NCBI GenBank assembly: GCA_012520845.1
Contig: JAAYNL010000015.1
Coordinates: 1 to 64,000 of the forward strand
DNA: 64,000 nucleotides
Direction: 5' to 3'
From: Thermoplasmatales archaeon
GTDB taxonomy: Archaea; Thermoplasmatota; Thermoplasmata; Methanomassiliicoccales; Methanomethylophilaceae
In this document: positions 36,636 through 44,475 of the stretch, in pieces
How positions within the stretch are numbered: the stretch's first letter is position 1
Layout: each line of letters begins with the position of its first letter
The notes under the pieces: model-generated
What the model was told of the DNA's origin: nothing
Database searches by the model: none
Seen by the model: only the letters and a program-made list of their open reading frames with translations
Translations under genes and position numbers: made by a program

Positions 36636-36998
36636 ATGTTGAAAATAGCTGTAGCGAACGACAACGGGAATGTGACCCAGCACTTCGGTCACTGCGAGGG
36701 GTTCCTCACATTCGACGCGAAGGACGGGAAGATAGTCGCCGAGGGCAACATAGTGAGCCCGGGCCACAAGCCGGGCTTTTTGCCGAATTTCCTGGCGGAC
36801 AAGGGCGTGGAAGTCATCATCAGCGGCGGCATGGGAGGCGGCGCGGTGGACATATTCAATGAGAGGGGCATCGAGGTCATCCTCGGCGCCTCCGGGCCGG
36901 CGAAGGCTGCGGCGGAGGCCTACCTGCGCGGCGAGCTGAGATCCTCGGGGTCGATCTGCCGCGAGCACAAGCACCACGACAGCTGCGGCAACCACTGA
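36636..36998 (+). CDS. NifX/NafY-type cluster-binding protein
   Basis: This 120-residue protein of the dinitrogenase iron-molybdenum cofactor family begins MLKIAVANDNGNVTQHFGHCEGF. It has GGMGGGAVDIFNERGIEVILG as core and a His/Cys-rich tail CREHKHHDSCGNH that could bind metal. ATG 36636 is preferred: AAAGGAGA at 36621-36628 lies 7 bases upstream, whereas GTG 36618 has none. It closes the four-gene operon and is followed by a hairpin terminator. Confidence 0.85.
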   Translation: MLKIAVANDNGNVTQHFGHCEGFLTFDAKDGKIVAEGNIVSPGHKPGFLPNFLADKGVEVIISGGMGGGAVDIFNERGIEVILGASGPAKAAAEAYLRGELRSSGSICREHKHHDSCGNH

Positions 36999-37008
36999 GC
37001 GCGACGCG

Positions 37009-37043
37009 GGGCGCGTCCACCCGCGCCCTGATCAACCTTTTTT
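37009..37043 (+). terminator. terminator of the NifX/MinD operon
   Basis: GGGCGCG (37009-37015) pairs with CGCGCCC (37022-37028), with a 6-base loop. A run of T residues follows at about 37038-37043. This is the strongest intrinsic-style terminator on the plus strand here. Confidence 0.65.
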
Positions 37044-37123
37044 AATTGTAAGGAACAACCTCTTTTGCATCGTAGAATGAAAAATAGGTAAACATTAAAC
37101 GCAACAGGATGAATGTCTGAAGT

Positions 37124-38998
37124 GTGATTATTTACAAGAATTCCATGGACGGCTTCATGGAATCGTATTACAACGACGCCCTGTCCAACGAGGTCGAGGA
37201 ATATTTCATAGGGGCGATGGGCTGGAAGCCCGGTTCCGGCGAGAAAAGCTCCTGGGCCAACTCCCTCGACAAAATCGCCAAGGTTTTCGGCAAAGCCGGG
37301 TTGCCGGGGGATTGCGGCGTGCTCGTCGAATTCTGTCTATCGAGGTCCTCCAACCCCAAGAGAATCGACGTGATTGTCCTGGGGAAGGATGGTTCGGGCA
37401 ACGACAATTTCGTCATCATCGAACTGAAACAGTGGGAAACCGTCGAGAGGCCGTTCCCAGGGATGCTAAGGGTGACGTTCGCCCACGGCCCCAAAAACGT
37501 GTTGCACCCCTCCGAGCAGGCGATGGACTACAAGAACTACATGAGGTATCTGTTCGAGGTAGTCTACGCGGGCAGCCTGAACCCCCATTCTTGTTCCTAT
37601 TGCCACAATTACGTTGTCAAAGACCCAGACCCCATGTTCTCGCACGAATTCCTCGAGATAATGGAGGACACCCCTACCTTCGCCAACAGGGACATGGACA
37701 GGCTGGGGGAGTTCCTGAGGAAATACGTCGGGCGGGGGGACGGCCTCCGCGCCATGTACGAATTGGAAAACAGCAGGATAAGGCCGTCGAAGAAACTCGT
37801 CGACAGCGTGGCGTCCATCCTGAAAGGCAACAGGGAATACGTCCTCTTGGACGAGCAGAGGGTCGCGTTCAGGACCATCCTCCACGCCGCCCTGGGCGGC
37901 GAGGGGAAGCGGACCGTGCTCGTGAACGGGGACCCCGGAACGGGAAAGTCGGTCGTGGCAGTGAACGCCATGGCGGAACTCCTTAATCGCGGGGCGAACG
38001 TCAGGTTTGTCGCCCCCAACCAGGCGTTCAGGTCCGCGGTCACCGATTCCCTGGCGAAAGGGGATTACAAAAACAAAAAGACCATTGGCATGCTGTTTTC
38101 CGGTTCCTCCTCGTTTTTCGATTCAAGGGAGAACGAGTTCGACGTCATTGTCGTGGACGAGGCTCACCGCCTGAAGAAAAGGGGCGCCTTCATGTACAAG
38201 GGTGAAAGCCAGGTGCGCGACATCGTCAGGGCCGCCCGCGCCTCGGTCTTCTTTGTGGACGACACGCAGAAAATCAGGCCTACGGACGAAGGCTCCATGG
38301 ACAGGATCAGGGAGGTCGCGGCGGAGGAGGGGTCGGAACTGTTCGAGGTCAGCCTGAGTACCCAGTTCAGGTGTTTAGGCACCGAGGATTACGTGGAGTG
38401 GGTAACCGATGCGTTGGAGATTCCTGGCTCAAAGGAATATTCCGATTGGACCGACTCTGGCTATGATTTTAGGATTTTCGACGACCCCGCGAGAATGAGG
38501 GACGTAATTTTCGCCTTGCAGGAAGAGGGTTACAGGGCAAGATTGCTGGCAGGATACGCGTGGCCATGGACTTCGGCCAGGGACGGGAACCCGGATGCCG
38601 AGGTGGACGACATAGTTCTGCCCGGCGGCCTCGCGTTGCCGTGGAACAGCCGGGACAAACAGGCGGCGTGGTCCTACGACCCGTTCTGCGCGGGGCAGGT
38701 TGGCTGCATACACACGTCCCAGGGCCTGGAATTCGATTACGTGGGCGTCATCGTGGGGAAGGATTTGGCCATCGACGCGGACGGGAAACTTGTCGCGGAC
38801 TTCTCGAATTATTACGATTCAGAGGGCAAGAAAGGCCTCAGGGGCGACCGGGAAGCGTTGACCCGATATGTGAAGAACATCTACAGGGTTTTGATGACGA
38901 GGGGCATGCTCGGTTGTTACGTCTATTTCGTGGATCCAGAGATGACTCGGTTATTCAAAGGAAAACTGGAAGGCCTTTCGCAATTTCGGTCTGTCTGA
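37124..38998 (+). CDS. DUF2075 superfamily-1-like helicase with N-terminal nuclease-like domain
   Basis: This 624-residue protein has a PD-(D/E)xK-like N-terminal core: RIDVIVLG, then FVIIELKQW near residue 96. A DUF2075 helicase follows (Walker A GDPGTGKS near 270, Walker B VVVDEAHRLK near 344, STQFRC and a late HTSQGLEFDYVGV motif VI region). Similar proteins belong to Schlafen group 3-like or defence-associated helicase-nucleases. The start is GTG 37124; ATG 37145 is possible. It stands alone between an operon terminator and a degenerate-looking gap. Nucleic-acid processing in defence is an inference. Confidence 0.82.
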   Translation: MIIYKNSMDGFMESYYNDALSNEVEEYFIGAMGWKPGSGEKSSWANSLDKIAKVFGKAGLPGDCGVLVEFCLSRSSNPKRIDVIVLGKDGSGNDNFVIIELKQWETVERPFPGMLRVTFAHGPKNVLHPSEQAMDYKNYMRYLFEVVYAGSLNPHSCSYCHNYVVKDPDPMFSHEFLEIMEDTPTFANRDMDRLGEFLRKYVGRGDGLRAMYELENSRIRPSKKLVDSVASILKGNREYVLLDEQRVAFRTILHAALGGEGKRTVLVNGDPGTGKSVVAVNAMAELLNRGANVRFVAPNQAFRSAVTDSLAKGDYKNKKTIGMLFSGSSSFFDSRENEFDVIVVDEAHRLKKRGAFMYKGESQVRDIVRAARASVFFVDDTQKIRPTDEGSMDRIREVAAEEGSELFEVSLSTQFRCLGTEDYVEWVTDALEIPGSKEYSDWTDSGYDFRIFDDPARMRDVIFALQEEGYRARLLAGYAWPWTSARDGNPDAEVDDIVLPGGLALPWNSRDKQAAWSYDPFCAGQVGCIHTSQGLEFDYVGVIVGKDLAIDADGKLVADFSNYYDSEGKKGLRGDREALTRYVKNIYRVLMTRGMLGCYVYFVDPEMTRLFKGKLEGLSQFRSV

Positions 38999-39449
38999 AA
39001 GGACGATGGACGGCAATCGTGAAACAGCAACGATTCCTTGCCGTGGCAATAGTTATTGATGGGCTTGTAATTCATTGCCCCCAGTTGCCGAAACACGGGG
39101 CGATTTAGAAATCTGGATTTTCTGACAGCTCCGACGCATCTAACTCGCTACAGGCGCGTTCCTTGATTGCTTACGATTGTTGACCCTCCTCAGTGGCGTC
39201 AGGTTGTGAGAGCTATTAGCAGCCCTTTCCCACGGCTCCTGTGGAGCACGTTGTTAATCATGGACGTCAGGAGGGGGCAGGCCGAACATGGAAGCCGACT
39301 CGTCCAGCGGCAAATACCTGGAATCGTTTGCCACGGTGCGCAGATCCGCTCATTTTTTGGAATCGTCGTCGCAGCACATGTGCGGGCGTCTGTCCAATAT
39401 CGGTAGGTAAATGTCCATTTTTCTGAATTGCGGCTTTCATTTCTTAACA
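38999..39449. other. 450-base stretch without a supportable gene
   Basis: Several short open frames cross this stretch on both strands. None has a recognisable domain, a promoter and a ribosome-binding site together. One plus-strand frame starting at ATG 39288 encodes about 40 residues (MEADSSSGKYLESF...). It looks protein-like and may be a decayed gene fragment. The stretch separates the DUF2075 gene from an AT-rich transporter block and may be an old insertion junction. Confidence 0.5.
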
Positions 39450-39493
39450 CGAATTTATAAAATTCGCCTGGTAATTGATAAAACATATAAATA
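39450..39493 (+). promoter_or_regulatory. palindrome overlapping TATA elements before the second transporter
   Basis: CGAATTT and AAATTCG (39450-39466) form a 17-base palindrome with an ATA centre, and the palindrome contains a TATA-like core. A second TATA-like ACATATAAATAA follows at 39483-39494. The arrangement suggests a repressor site on the promoter, for example for a metal-responsive regulator; the regulator is unknown. Confidence 0.5.
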
Positions 39494-39521
39494 ATTGGAT
39501 TATATGTCCAACCAGATTAAC

Positions 39522-40967
39522 ATGGACAGAAAAACAATCATTGCAATAACTGTCGTGGCCATCTTGCTGTCCGCGGGGGTTGCGGGAGCGTTCTTCTTCC
39601 TAAAGGAGAAGGAAGACAACAGGCTCACGATCAAGGATCTTGCGGCTACGGGCAATTACCTCAAAATATTTGGGAATGCCAATGGAGACTACCTTCTCGA
39701 TGAGGACGACGTACAGATCATTCAGGATTATGTTGATGGGAAAATAACGGAGGAGGATCTCATTGTGGTGGAGGAGACGGAAAACAAAAATAGGTTCTAT
39801 CTCGCCGATGCAAATTGTGATGGGGAGGTGAATGAGGCCGATATCGCCGTTTTAAGAGGTATTATAGACCGTACTGGTTCGCACATGTACATTATTGACA
39901 CGTTTGGGTATCACCTTAAGGTCCCGCTTAATATAGAGAGGATTGTTTGTGATTATTTTGCCGCGGCCGAGCTCCTCAATATGTGTGGTGTGCAAGACAA
40001 GATTGTGGCGGCCTCCAAGGCGCTACTGGTCCTCAAGGATTATTACCTAATGAATGTTCCAGACACTTCAAAGGTCGTGAATTTCAATCCTGGCACGGGT
40101 TCGAGTGTAGACTATGAAGCAGTTGCCGAGGCGGACCCGCAGGTTTGGGTTATTTCCGCCGCATACAAACTCGTACACAGGGGAAACACATCGGCTGTTG
40201 TCCTAGGCCTTGATTCTCTGGTTTTTGATTTCGACAACGTTCTCGCTAGCGGGCCCATCATGTCCGCGCTTTTGGCTGGATATATTTTCAACGCGCCTGA
40301 AAAAGGAATAGCGTATGTTGAATGGTACCTTGAAACATGGAACAGGCTTAACAGCAAGACAGAAAACCTTACTAAGGAACAAAGACCGACGGTATAATAT
40401 ACGGGATATGCCAGGCACATAGCGATGGATCCGGACGGGACGACCAAGGAGACCGCTACGAAGGAATTGCGCTGCTTCCTTAGTAACACCGTATGCTGGC
40501 AGGCGGTTAAACTTGCGGGAGGGTACAACATTATAGACGACCACCCGTCTGGAATGAAGCCGACAACGAGTTCGACCTACACTGATCTCGAGTGGATTTC
40601 CCAACAGACGTACGACTATGTGTTTTTACACTGCACGAAGTACACGGGAGGCGGGTTGATGTCGCCGATCGTTCCAGATCACGGGTACCTTTGCGATGAC
40701 CCTGCCGAATACAGAAAAGCGCAGGACACGCTTTCAAATGTGACCGTTCTCAGAAATGGGTGCGAACCAGAGAATATGTATCTCACGCCCGGCGACTTTA
40801 TGAATGGTGCGTCCGGCGGCCTTATGTCAGCCATTATGGTTGCTACGGTCATCAATGCCGATTTGTTCCCCGATCTCGATTTGATGGTCGAATTCCAGAA
40901 GTACATTAATCTGATGGGTTTCGATTATGATTTGAGTAAACACGGCACCTTTTTCCTCGCCAATTGA
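39522..40967 (+). pseudogene. dockerin-containing ABC transporter substrate-binding protein interrupted by in-frame TAA
   Basis: One frame runs from ATG 39522 to TGA 40967, except for a TAA at 40395-40397. Both sides belong to one FepB/BtuF-type protein: before it NIERIVCDYFAAAELLNMCG and PQVWVISAAYKL, after it YTGYARHIAMDPDG, LAGGYNII and YDYVFLHC. The N-terminus has a membrane anchor (about 5-27). Two dockerin-like calcium loops follow (GNANGDYLLDEDDV and ADANCDGEVNEADI), rare for this family. TAA is not the pyrrolysine codon, so this is probably a nonsense mutation, perhaps of a Tyr codon. ATG 39504 is an alternative start. Intact permease and ATPase genes follow. Confidence 0.8.
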
Positions 40968-40978
40968 AAACGTTTTTA

Positions 40979-41006
40979 ATGGGGGCGTCAACGCCCCCAT
41001 GTTTTT
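40979..41006 (+). terminator. hairpin between binding-protein and permease genes
   Basis: ATGGGGGCGT (40979-40988) and ACGCCCCCAT (40991-41000) form a perfect 10-base inverted repeat with a minimal loop, followed by GTTTTT. It could terminate most transcripts after the binding-protein gene. This would lower expression of the downstream permease and ATPase, a common stoichiometry control in ABC operons. Confidence 0.65.
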
Positions 41007-41018
41007 CACAGTGATACC

Positions 41019-42095
41019 ATGGAAAACGATAAAACACTCCTCGTAGAGGAAGAGCGCGACAAAATTATCAAGATTAAATCGCGCAGAATACTTTTTCTGG
41101 TGGCGATGGTAGTTGTTATTTTTGTTACGATGGGGTATTCATTTACGGTTGGCACTGCCAATTTGACGCCAAGGGAGTCGTATGAGGTGCTTCTTGGGCA
41201 GCTATTTCCCGACCATTTTCCGGAATATCCCCCAAATTACATATTCATCATGATGAATCTGCGTGCGCCTCGCGTTTTGGTCGGAGCGTTGGTAGGGGCA
41301 ATATTGGGCATCGGCGGGTGTATCATGCAATCGATTCTCAAGAATCCGCTTGCAACGCCTTATACGCTGGGCGTATCATCTGGCGCGGCGGTGGGTGCCT
41401 CGATTTATTTCATTTTCGGCATTTCGATATTTGGGGGGCATGCGGGTTTGATATCCAATGCCTTTTTCTTCTCACTCTTGCCGGTTTGTGCAATGATGTT
41501 TGTTCTTTTGCGTAGGACCGTCAGTGCAGTGACGCTGGTGCTCAGCGGCGTGGCGTTCTCCTACGTGTTCAGTTCCGCCAATTCGATTATGCAGTATTTC
41601 GGTGACGATTCTGCTGTTGCACAGGTGGTTTTCTGGACGATTGGAGACCTCACTTCTTCGGATATGTGGATGGTTCCCGTGCTTTTTGTAGGGCTCGTCG
41701 CATATCTGGCAATCACCTGGTATTTGGGGAAGGACATGGATATAATGCGGATGGGTGATGACACCGCCGCCTCGCTCGGAATAAACGTCAATTTGGTTAG
41801 GGGTCTGGCACTTGTCGTTGCGTGTTTTATGACAGCATTGGCTGTCGCCTGCGCTGGGCCAATAGGGTTTGTTTGCTTGTTGGCGCCTCACATATGTAGG
41901 AGGCTCGTCGGTTCCGAACTCAGATGGTTGGTTCCGACCGCCGCATGTTTCGGTTCTATATTACTTCTTGTTTCCGACATGATTGCCAAAACGGTCTTAG
42001 CCCCACAGATGTTGCCCGTCGGCGCCGTCACCGCCCTCATAGGAGCGCCGATTATGGTATACATGCTTTATTCGAAACGGGGGATGCGATCTTGA
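41019..42095 (+). CDS. FecCD/BtuC-family ABC transporter permease (second system)
   Basis: This 358-residue polytopic protein has LRAPRVLVGALVGAILGIGG, MQSILKNPLATPYTLGVSSG and GPIGFVCLLAPHICRR, all FecCD hallmarks. It is the membrane channel of the second chelate uptake system. Codons are visibly richer in A/T at third positions than in surrounding genes, suggesting acquisition from another lineage. The frame is intact although the upstream binding protein is interrupted. The ATPase frame begins at or just after its stop. Confidence 0.92.
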   Translation: MENDKTLLVEEERDKIIKIKSRRILFLVAMVVVIFVTMGYSFTVGTANLTPRESYEVLLGQLFPDHFPEYPPNYIFIMMNLRAPRVLVGALVGAILGIGGCIMQSILKNPLATPYTLGVSSGAAVGASIYFIFGISIFGGHAGLISNAFFFSLLPVCAMMFVLLRRTVSAVTLVLSGVAFSYVFSSANSIMQYFGDDSAVAQVVFWTIGDLTSSDMWMVPVLFVGLVAYLAITWYLGKDMDIMRMGDDTAASLGINVNLVRGLALVVACFMTALAVACAGPIGFVCLLAPHICRRLVGSELRWLVPTAACFGSILLLVSDMIAKTVLAPQMLPVGAVTALIGAPIMVYMLYSKRGMRS

Positions 42096-42103
42096 AAGAA
42101 GAG

Positions 42104-42865
42104 ATGGTGACGGCCTCCGATGTGAAATTTAGCTACAGAGGGGGTGAACTCGTTCTCGATGGCGTTGGTCTCCGGGTGCGCAGGGGGGAAATATTGGGCA
42201 TATTGGGGCCAAACGGCTCGGGAAAAACAACCTTTATAAAATGCCTCAATCGAATCTTGAAACCGCATCAAGGCGAAATTCTGCTTCAAGAAAGGAATTT
42301 GGAGGATTATTCGAGGAAGGAGGTTGCGGCCAAGGTGGGCTTCGTTCCCCAGCGTTCGGACAGCGGGGTATCGTCGCCGATGGTATTCGACATAGTTATG
42401 ATGGGTCGCAGGCCGCACATGACATGGCAATCTGGAAAGGAGGACGAGAGTATCGTTTGGGCAATTATGGAGGAGTTGGACGTTGCTCACTTGGCAACGC
42501 GGCACTTCAATGAATTAAGCAGCGGACAGTCCCAAAGGGTATTGATTGCCCGCGCCATAGCGCAAGATGCCGACGTTCTTTTATTAGATGAACCCACCTC
42601 GAATCTGGATGTAAGATTCCAGATGGAGGTAATGGGTTTGATAAGGAAAATTGTTGATGAGAAAAATGTTTGCTCGTGCGCCATCGTGCACGACTTGGAT
42701 CTTGCCATGAAATACTGCGACAAGGTCATCCTTCTCAACGACGGAAAAATTAGGTCAGCCGGCACGCCGCTTGAAGCTTTGACTTGTGAAACAATCAGGG
42801 AAGTATACGGTGTGCGTGCCTACATCGAGGAATTGCACGGAAGATATCGTGTTCTGGTGGAGTGA
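42104..42865 (+). CDS. ABC transporter ATPase (second chelate system)
   Basis: This 253-residue ATPase has Walker A GPNGSGKTT, a signature written SSGQSQRV (LSSGQ in place of LSGGQ), Walker B VLLLDEPTS and a switch His in IVHDLDL. It pairs with the preceding permease. ATG 42104 is used; a TTG at 42092 overlapping the permease stop is an equally possible start. Base composition is AT-richer than the flanking rpoL and truD genes, marking the end of the presumed transferred block. Confidence 0.9.
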   Translation: MVTASDVKFSYRGGELVLDGVGLRVRRGEILGILGPNGSGKTTFIKCLNRILKPHQGEILLQERNLEDYSRKEVAAKVGFVPQRSDSGVSSPMVFDIVMMGRRPHMTWQSGKEDESIVWAIMEELDVAHLATRHFNELSSGQSQRVLIARAIAQDADVLLLDEPTSNLDVRFQMEVMGLIRKIVDEKNVCSCAIVHDLDLAMKYCDKVILLNDGKIRSAGTPLEALTCETIREVYGVRAYIEELHGRYRVLVE

Positions 42866-42928
42866 GGCCCTTTATCGCACTGTTAAAGATTAGCGAAACC
42901 TTTAAACGACCTACCATATACCAGTCGC

Positions 42929-43186
42929 ATGGAGCTCCAACTCATCGAGAAGACCGACAGGTCCGTCACCATCCGCGTCGGCGACCCGGACACCACCTAC
43001 GTCATGCCCATCCTGGACGCCCTTGACAGGGACAAGGACGTCAAGGTCGTCCGCTACATCGACACCCACCCGGACCTCGAGGACCCGGCCATAATGGTCG
43101 AGACCTACAAAGGCGACCCGATCGCGGCGGTCAAGAGGGCCGCCGATTACGTCTCCGGGTACTTCGCCTCAGTGAAAATCGCATGA
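42929..43186 (+). CDS. rpoL: DNA-directed RNA polymerase subunit L (Rpb11-like)
   Basis: This 85-residue protein begins MELQLIEKTDRSVTIRVGD and ends with the helix AVKRAADYVSGYF. It matches archaeal RpoL, which dimerises with RpoD in the polymerase assembly platform. CCTTTAAACG at 42899-42908 is a TATA box about 25 bases before the ATG, so the mRNA is nearly leaderless. The stop overlaps the truD start as ATGA. Confidence 0.93.
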   Translation: MELQLIEKTDRSVTIRVGDPDTTYVMPILDALDRDKDVKVVRYIDTHPDLEDPAIMVETYKGDPIAAVKRAADYVSGYFASVKIA

Positions 43187-44475
43187 GGCCCTGCCGCACG
43201 GCGGAGGCCGACGTGGGCCTCAGGTACTTTTTCACCGACGCTGACGGCACCGGCGGGCGGCTCAAACTGACGCCGGACGACTTCGTCGTCGACGAAATCC
43301 AGGACGGGCCGCCGGAGGTCCCCGGCGGCAAATACGTCGTGGCCACCGTCACCGTCAGGAATTGGGAGACCAACCGCCTCATCAGGGTCATGTCCCGCGT
43401 CCTGGGCATTTCCAGGGACGTCATAGGCTTCGCCGGCACCAAGGACAAGAGGGCTGTGACCAGCCAGCTGATGTCCTTCAGGACCTCCCGGGAGAGGCTC
43501 GCCAAACTGGACCTGAACGACGTCGCCCTTTCCGACGCGTACGTCGCCAACAGGCCGATCACCATCGGCGACCTGGTCGGCAACTCCTTCAAAATAACCG
43601 TGAGGGAACCCGACGTCCCGGACGTGGCGCCCGCCGTCGACGAAATCGGTTGCATGCTCAGGGAGGCCGGCGGCTTCCCCAACTACTTCGGCGTGCAGCG
43701 CTTCGGCTCCGCCCGGCCGATCACCCACAGGATCGGCGAGGCGATCGTCCGCGGCGACTTCGAGGGCGCCGTGAACCTGTACCTGACGGACCCGTCGGAG
43801 TTCGAGGCCGACGAGGTCAGCGAGGCGAGGGAGGCGCTGTCCGCCATGGGCGGCGACTTCTCGGACGCGCCGGAGATGCCGAAGACGATGGGCTTCGAGA
43901 GCGCCATGGTCAACCACCTCCGCGCCAACCCCGGGGACTGGGCCGGCGCCATCGGGTCGCTGCCGAACAACCTGCAGATGATGTTCGTCCACGCCTACCA
44001 GTCGAAGATCTTCAACGAGATCCTGTCGAAAAGGATGGAGCTGGGTCTTCCCCTGAAAACCCCCGTAGAAGGCGACACCGTGATCCCGTCGGACGCCAGG
44101 GGCGTGCCCTCGCACGTCGAACCCGTGACCGTGACCAAACGCAACCGCGACCTGGTGATGCGGCAGTTCCGCCTGGGCAGGGCGCACGTCGCCGCGCCGC
44201 TGTTCGGCTCCGAGAGCGAGTTCTCCGGGGGCGAGATGGGCGAGATCGAGCGCTCGGTGATCGGGGCGGAGGGCCTCGAAAGGAGGGACTTCCTCGTGCC
44301 CGCGCTGCCCCGATGCAGCTCCAGGGGCAGCTTCCGCGAGATATTCTCCCCCGTCAAGGGCCTCTCCTGGGAATCCCGCGGCGACTCCTACGTGGTTTCC
44401 TTCTCGCTGCCCAAGGGCAACTACGCCACGTGCCTCATGCGGGAGTTCATGAAGTCAGATATGCATCTCTACTGA
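43183..44475 (+). CDS. truD: tRNA pseudouridine(13) synthase TruD
   Basis: This 430-residue enzyme has the TruD active-site motif FAGTKDKRAVTSQL with the catalytic Asp, preceded by NWETNRLIRVMSRVLGISRD. PNYFGVQRFGSARPITHRIG and a C-terminal TRUD insertion domain follow. It makes pseudouridine 13 in tRNA. Translation is coupled to rpoL by a 4-base overlap. The last 21 bases overlap the convergent TPR gene. Confidence 0.95.
   Translation: MRPCRTAEADVGLRYFFTDADGTGGRLKLTPDDFVVDEIQDGPPEVPGGKYVVATVTVRNWETNRLIRVMSRVLGISRDVIGFAGTKDKRAVTSQLMSFRTSRERLAKLDLNDVALSDAYVANRPITIGDLVGNSFKITVREPDVPDVAPAVDEIGCMLREAGGFPNYFGVQRFGSARPITHRIGEAIVRGDFEGAVNLYLTDPSEFEADEVSEAREALSAMGGDFSDAPEMPKTMGFESAMVNHLRANPGDWAGAIGSLPNNLQMMFVHAYQSKIFNEILSKRMELGLPLKTPVEGDTVIPSDARGVPSHVEPVTVTKRNRDLVMRQFRLGRAHVAAPLFGSESEFSGGEMGEIERSVIGAEGLERRDFLVPALPRCSSRGSFREIFSPVKGLSWESRGDSYVVSFSLPKGNYATCLMREFMKSDMHLY

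Noticed and set aside
34099-36998. The NifX/MinD operon as part of a nitrogenase locus.
   Set aside because: No nifH, nifD, nifK, nifE or nifB is nearby, and these families occur widely in organisms that do not fix nitrogen.
40395-40397. The in-frame stop considered as another pyrrolysine site.
   Set aside because: The codon is TAA, not TAG, and the family is not known to use pyrrolysine.
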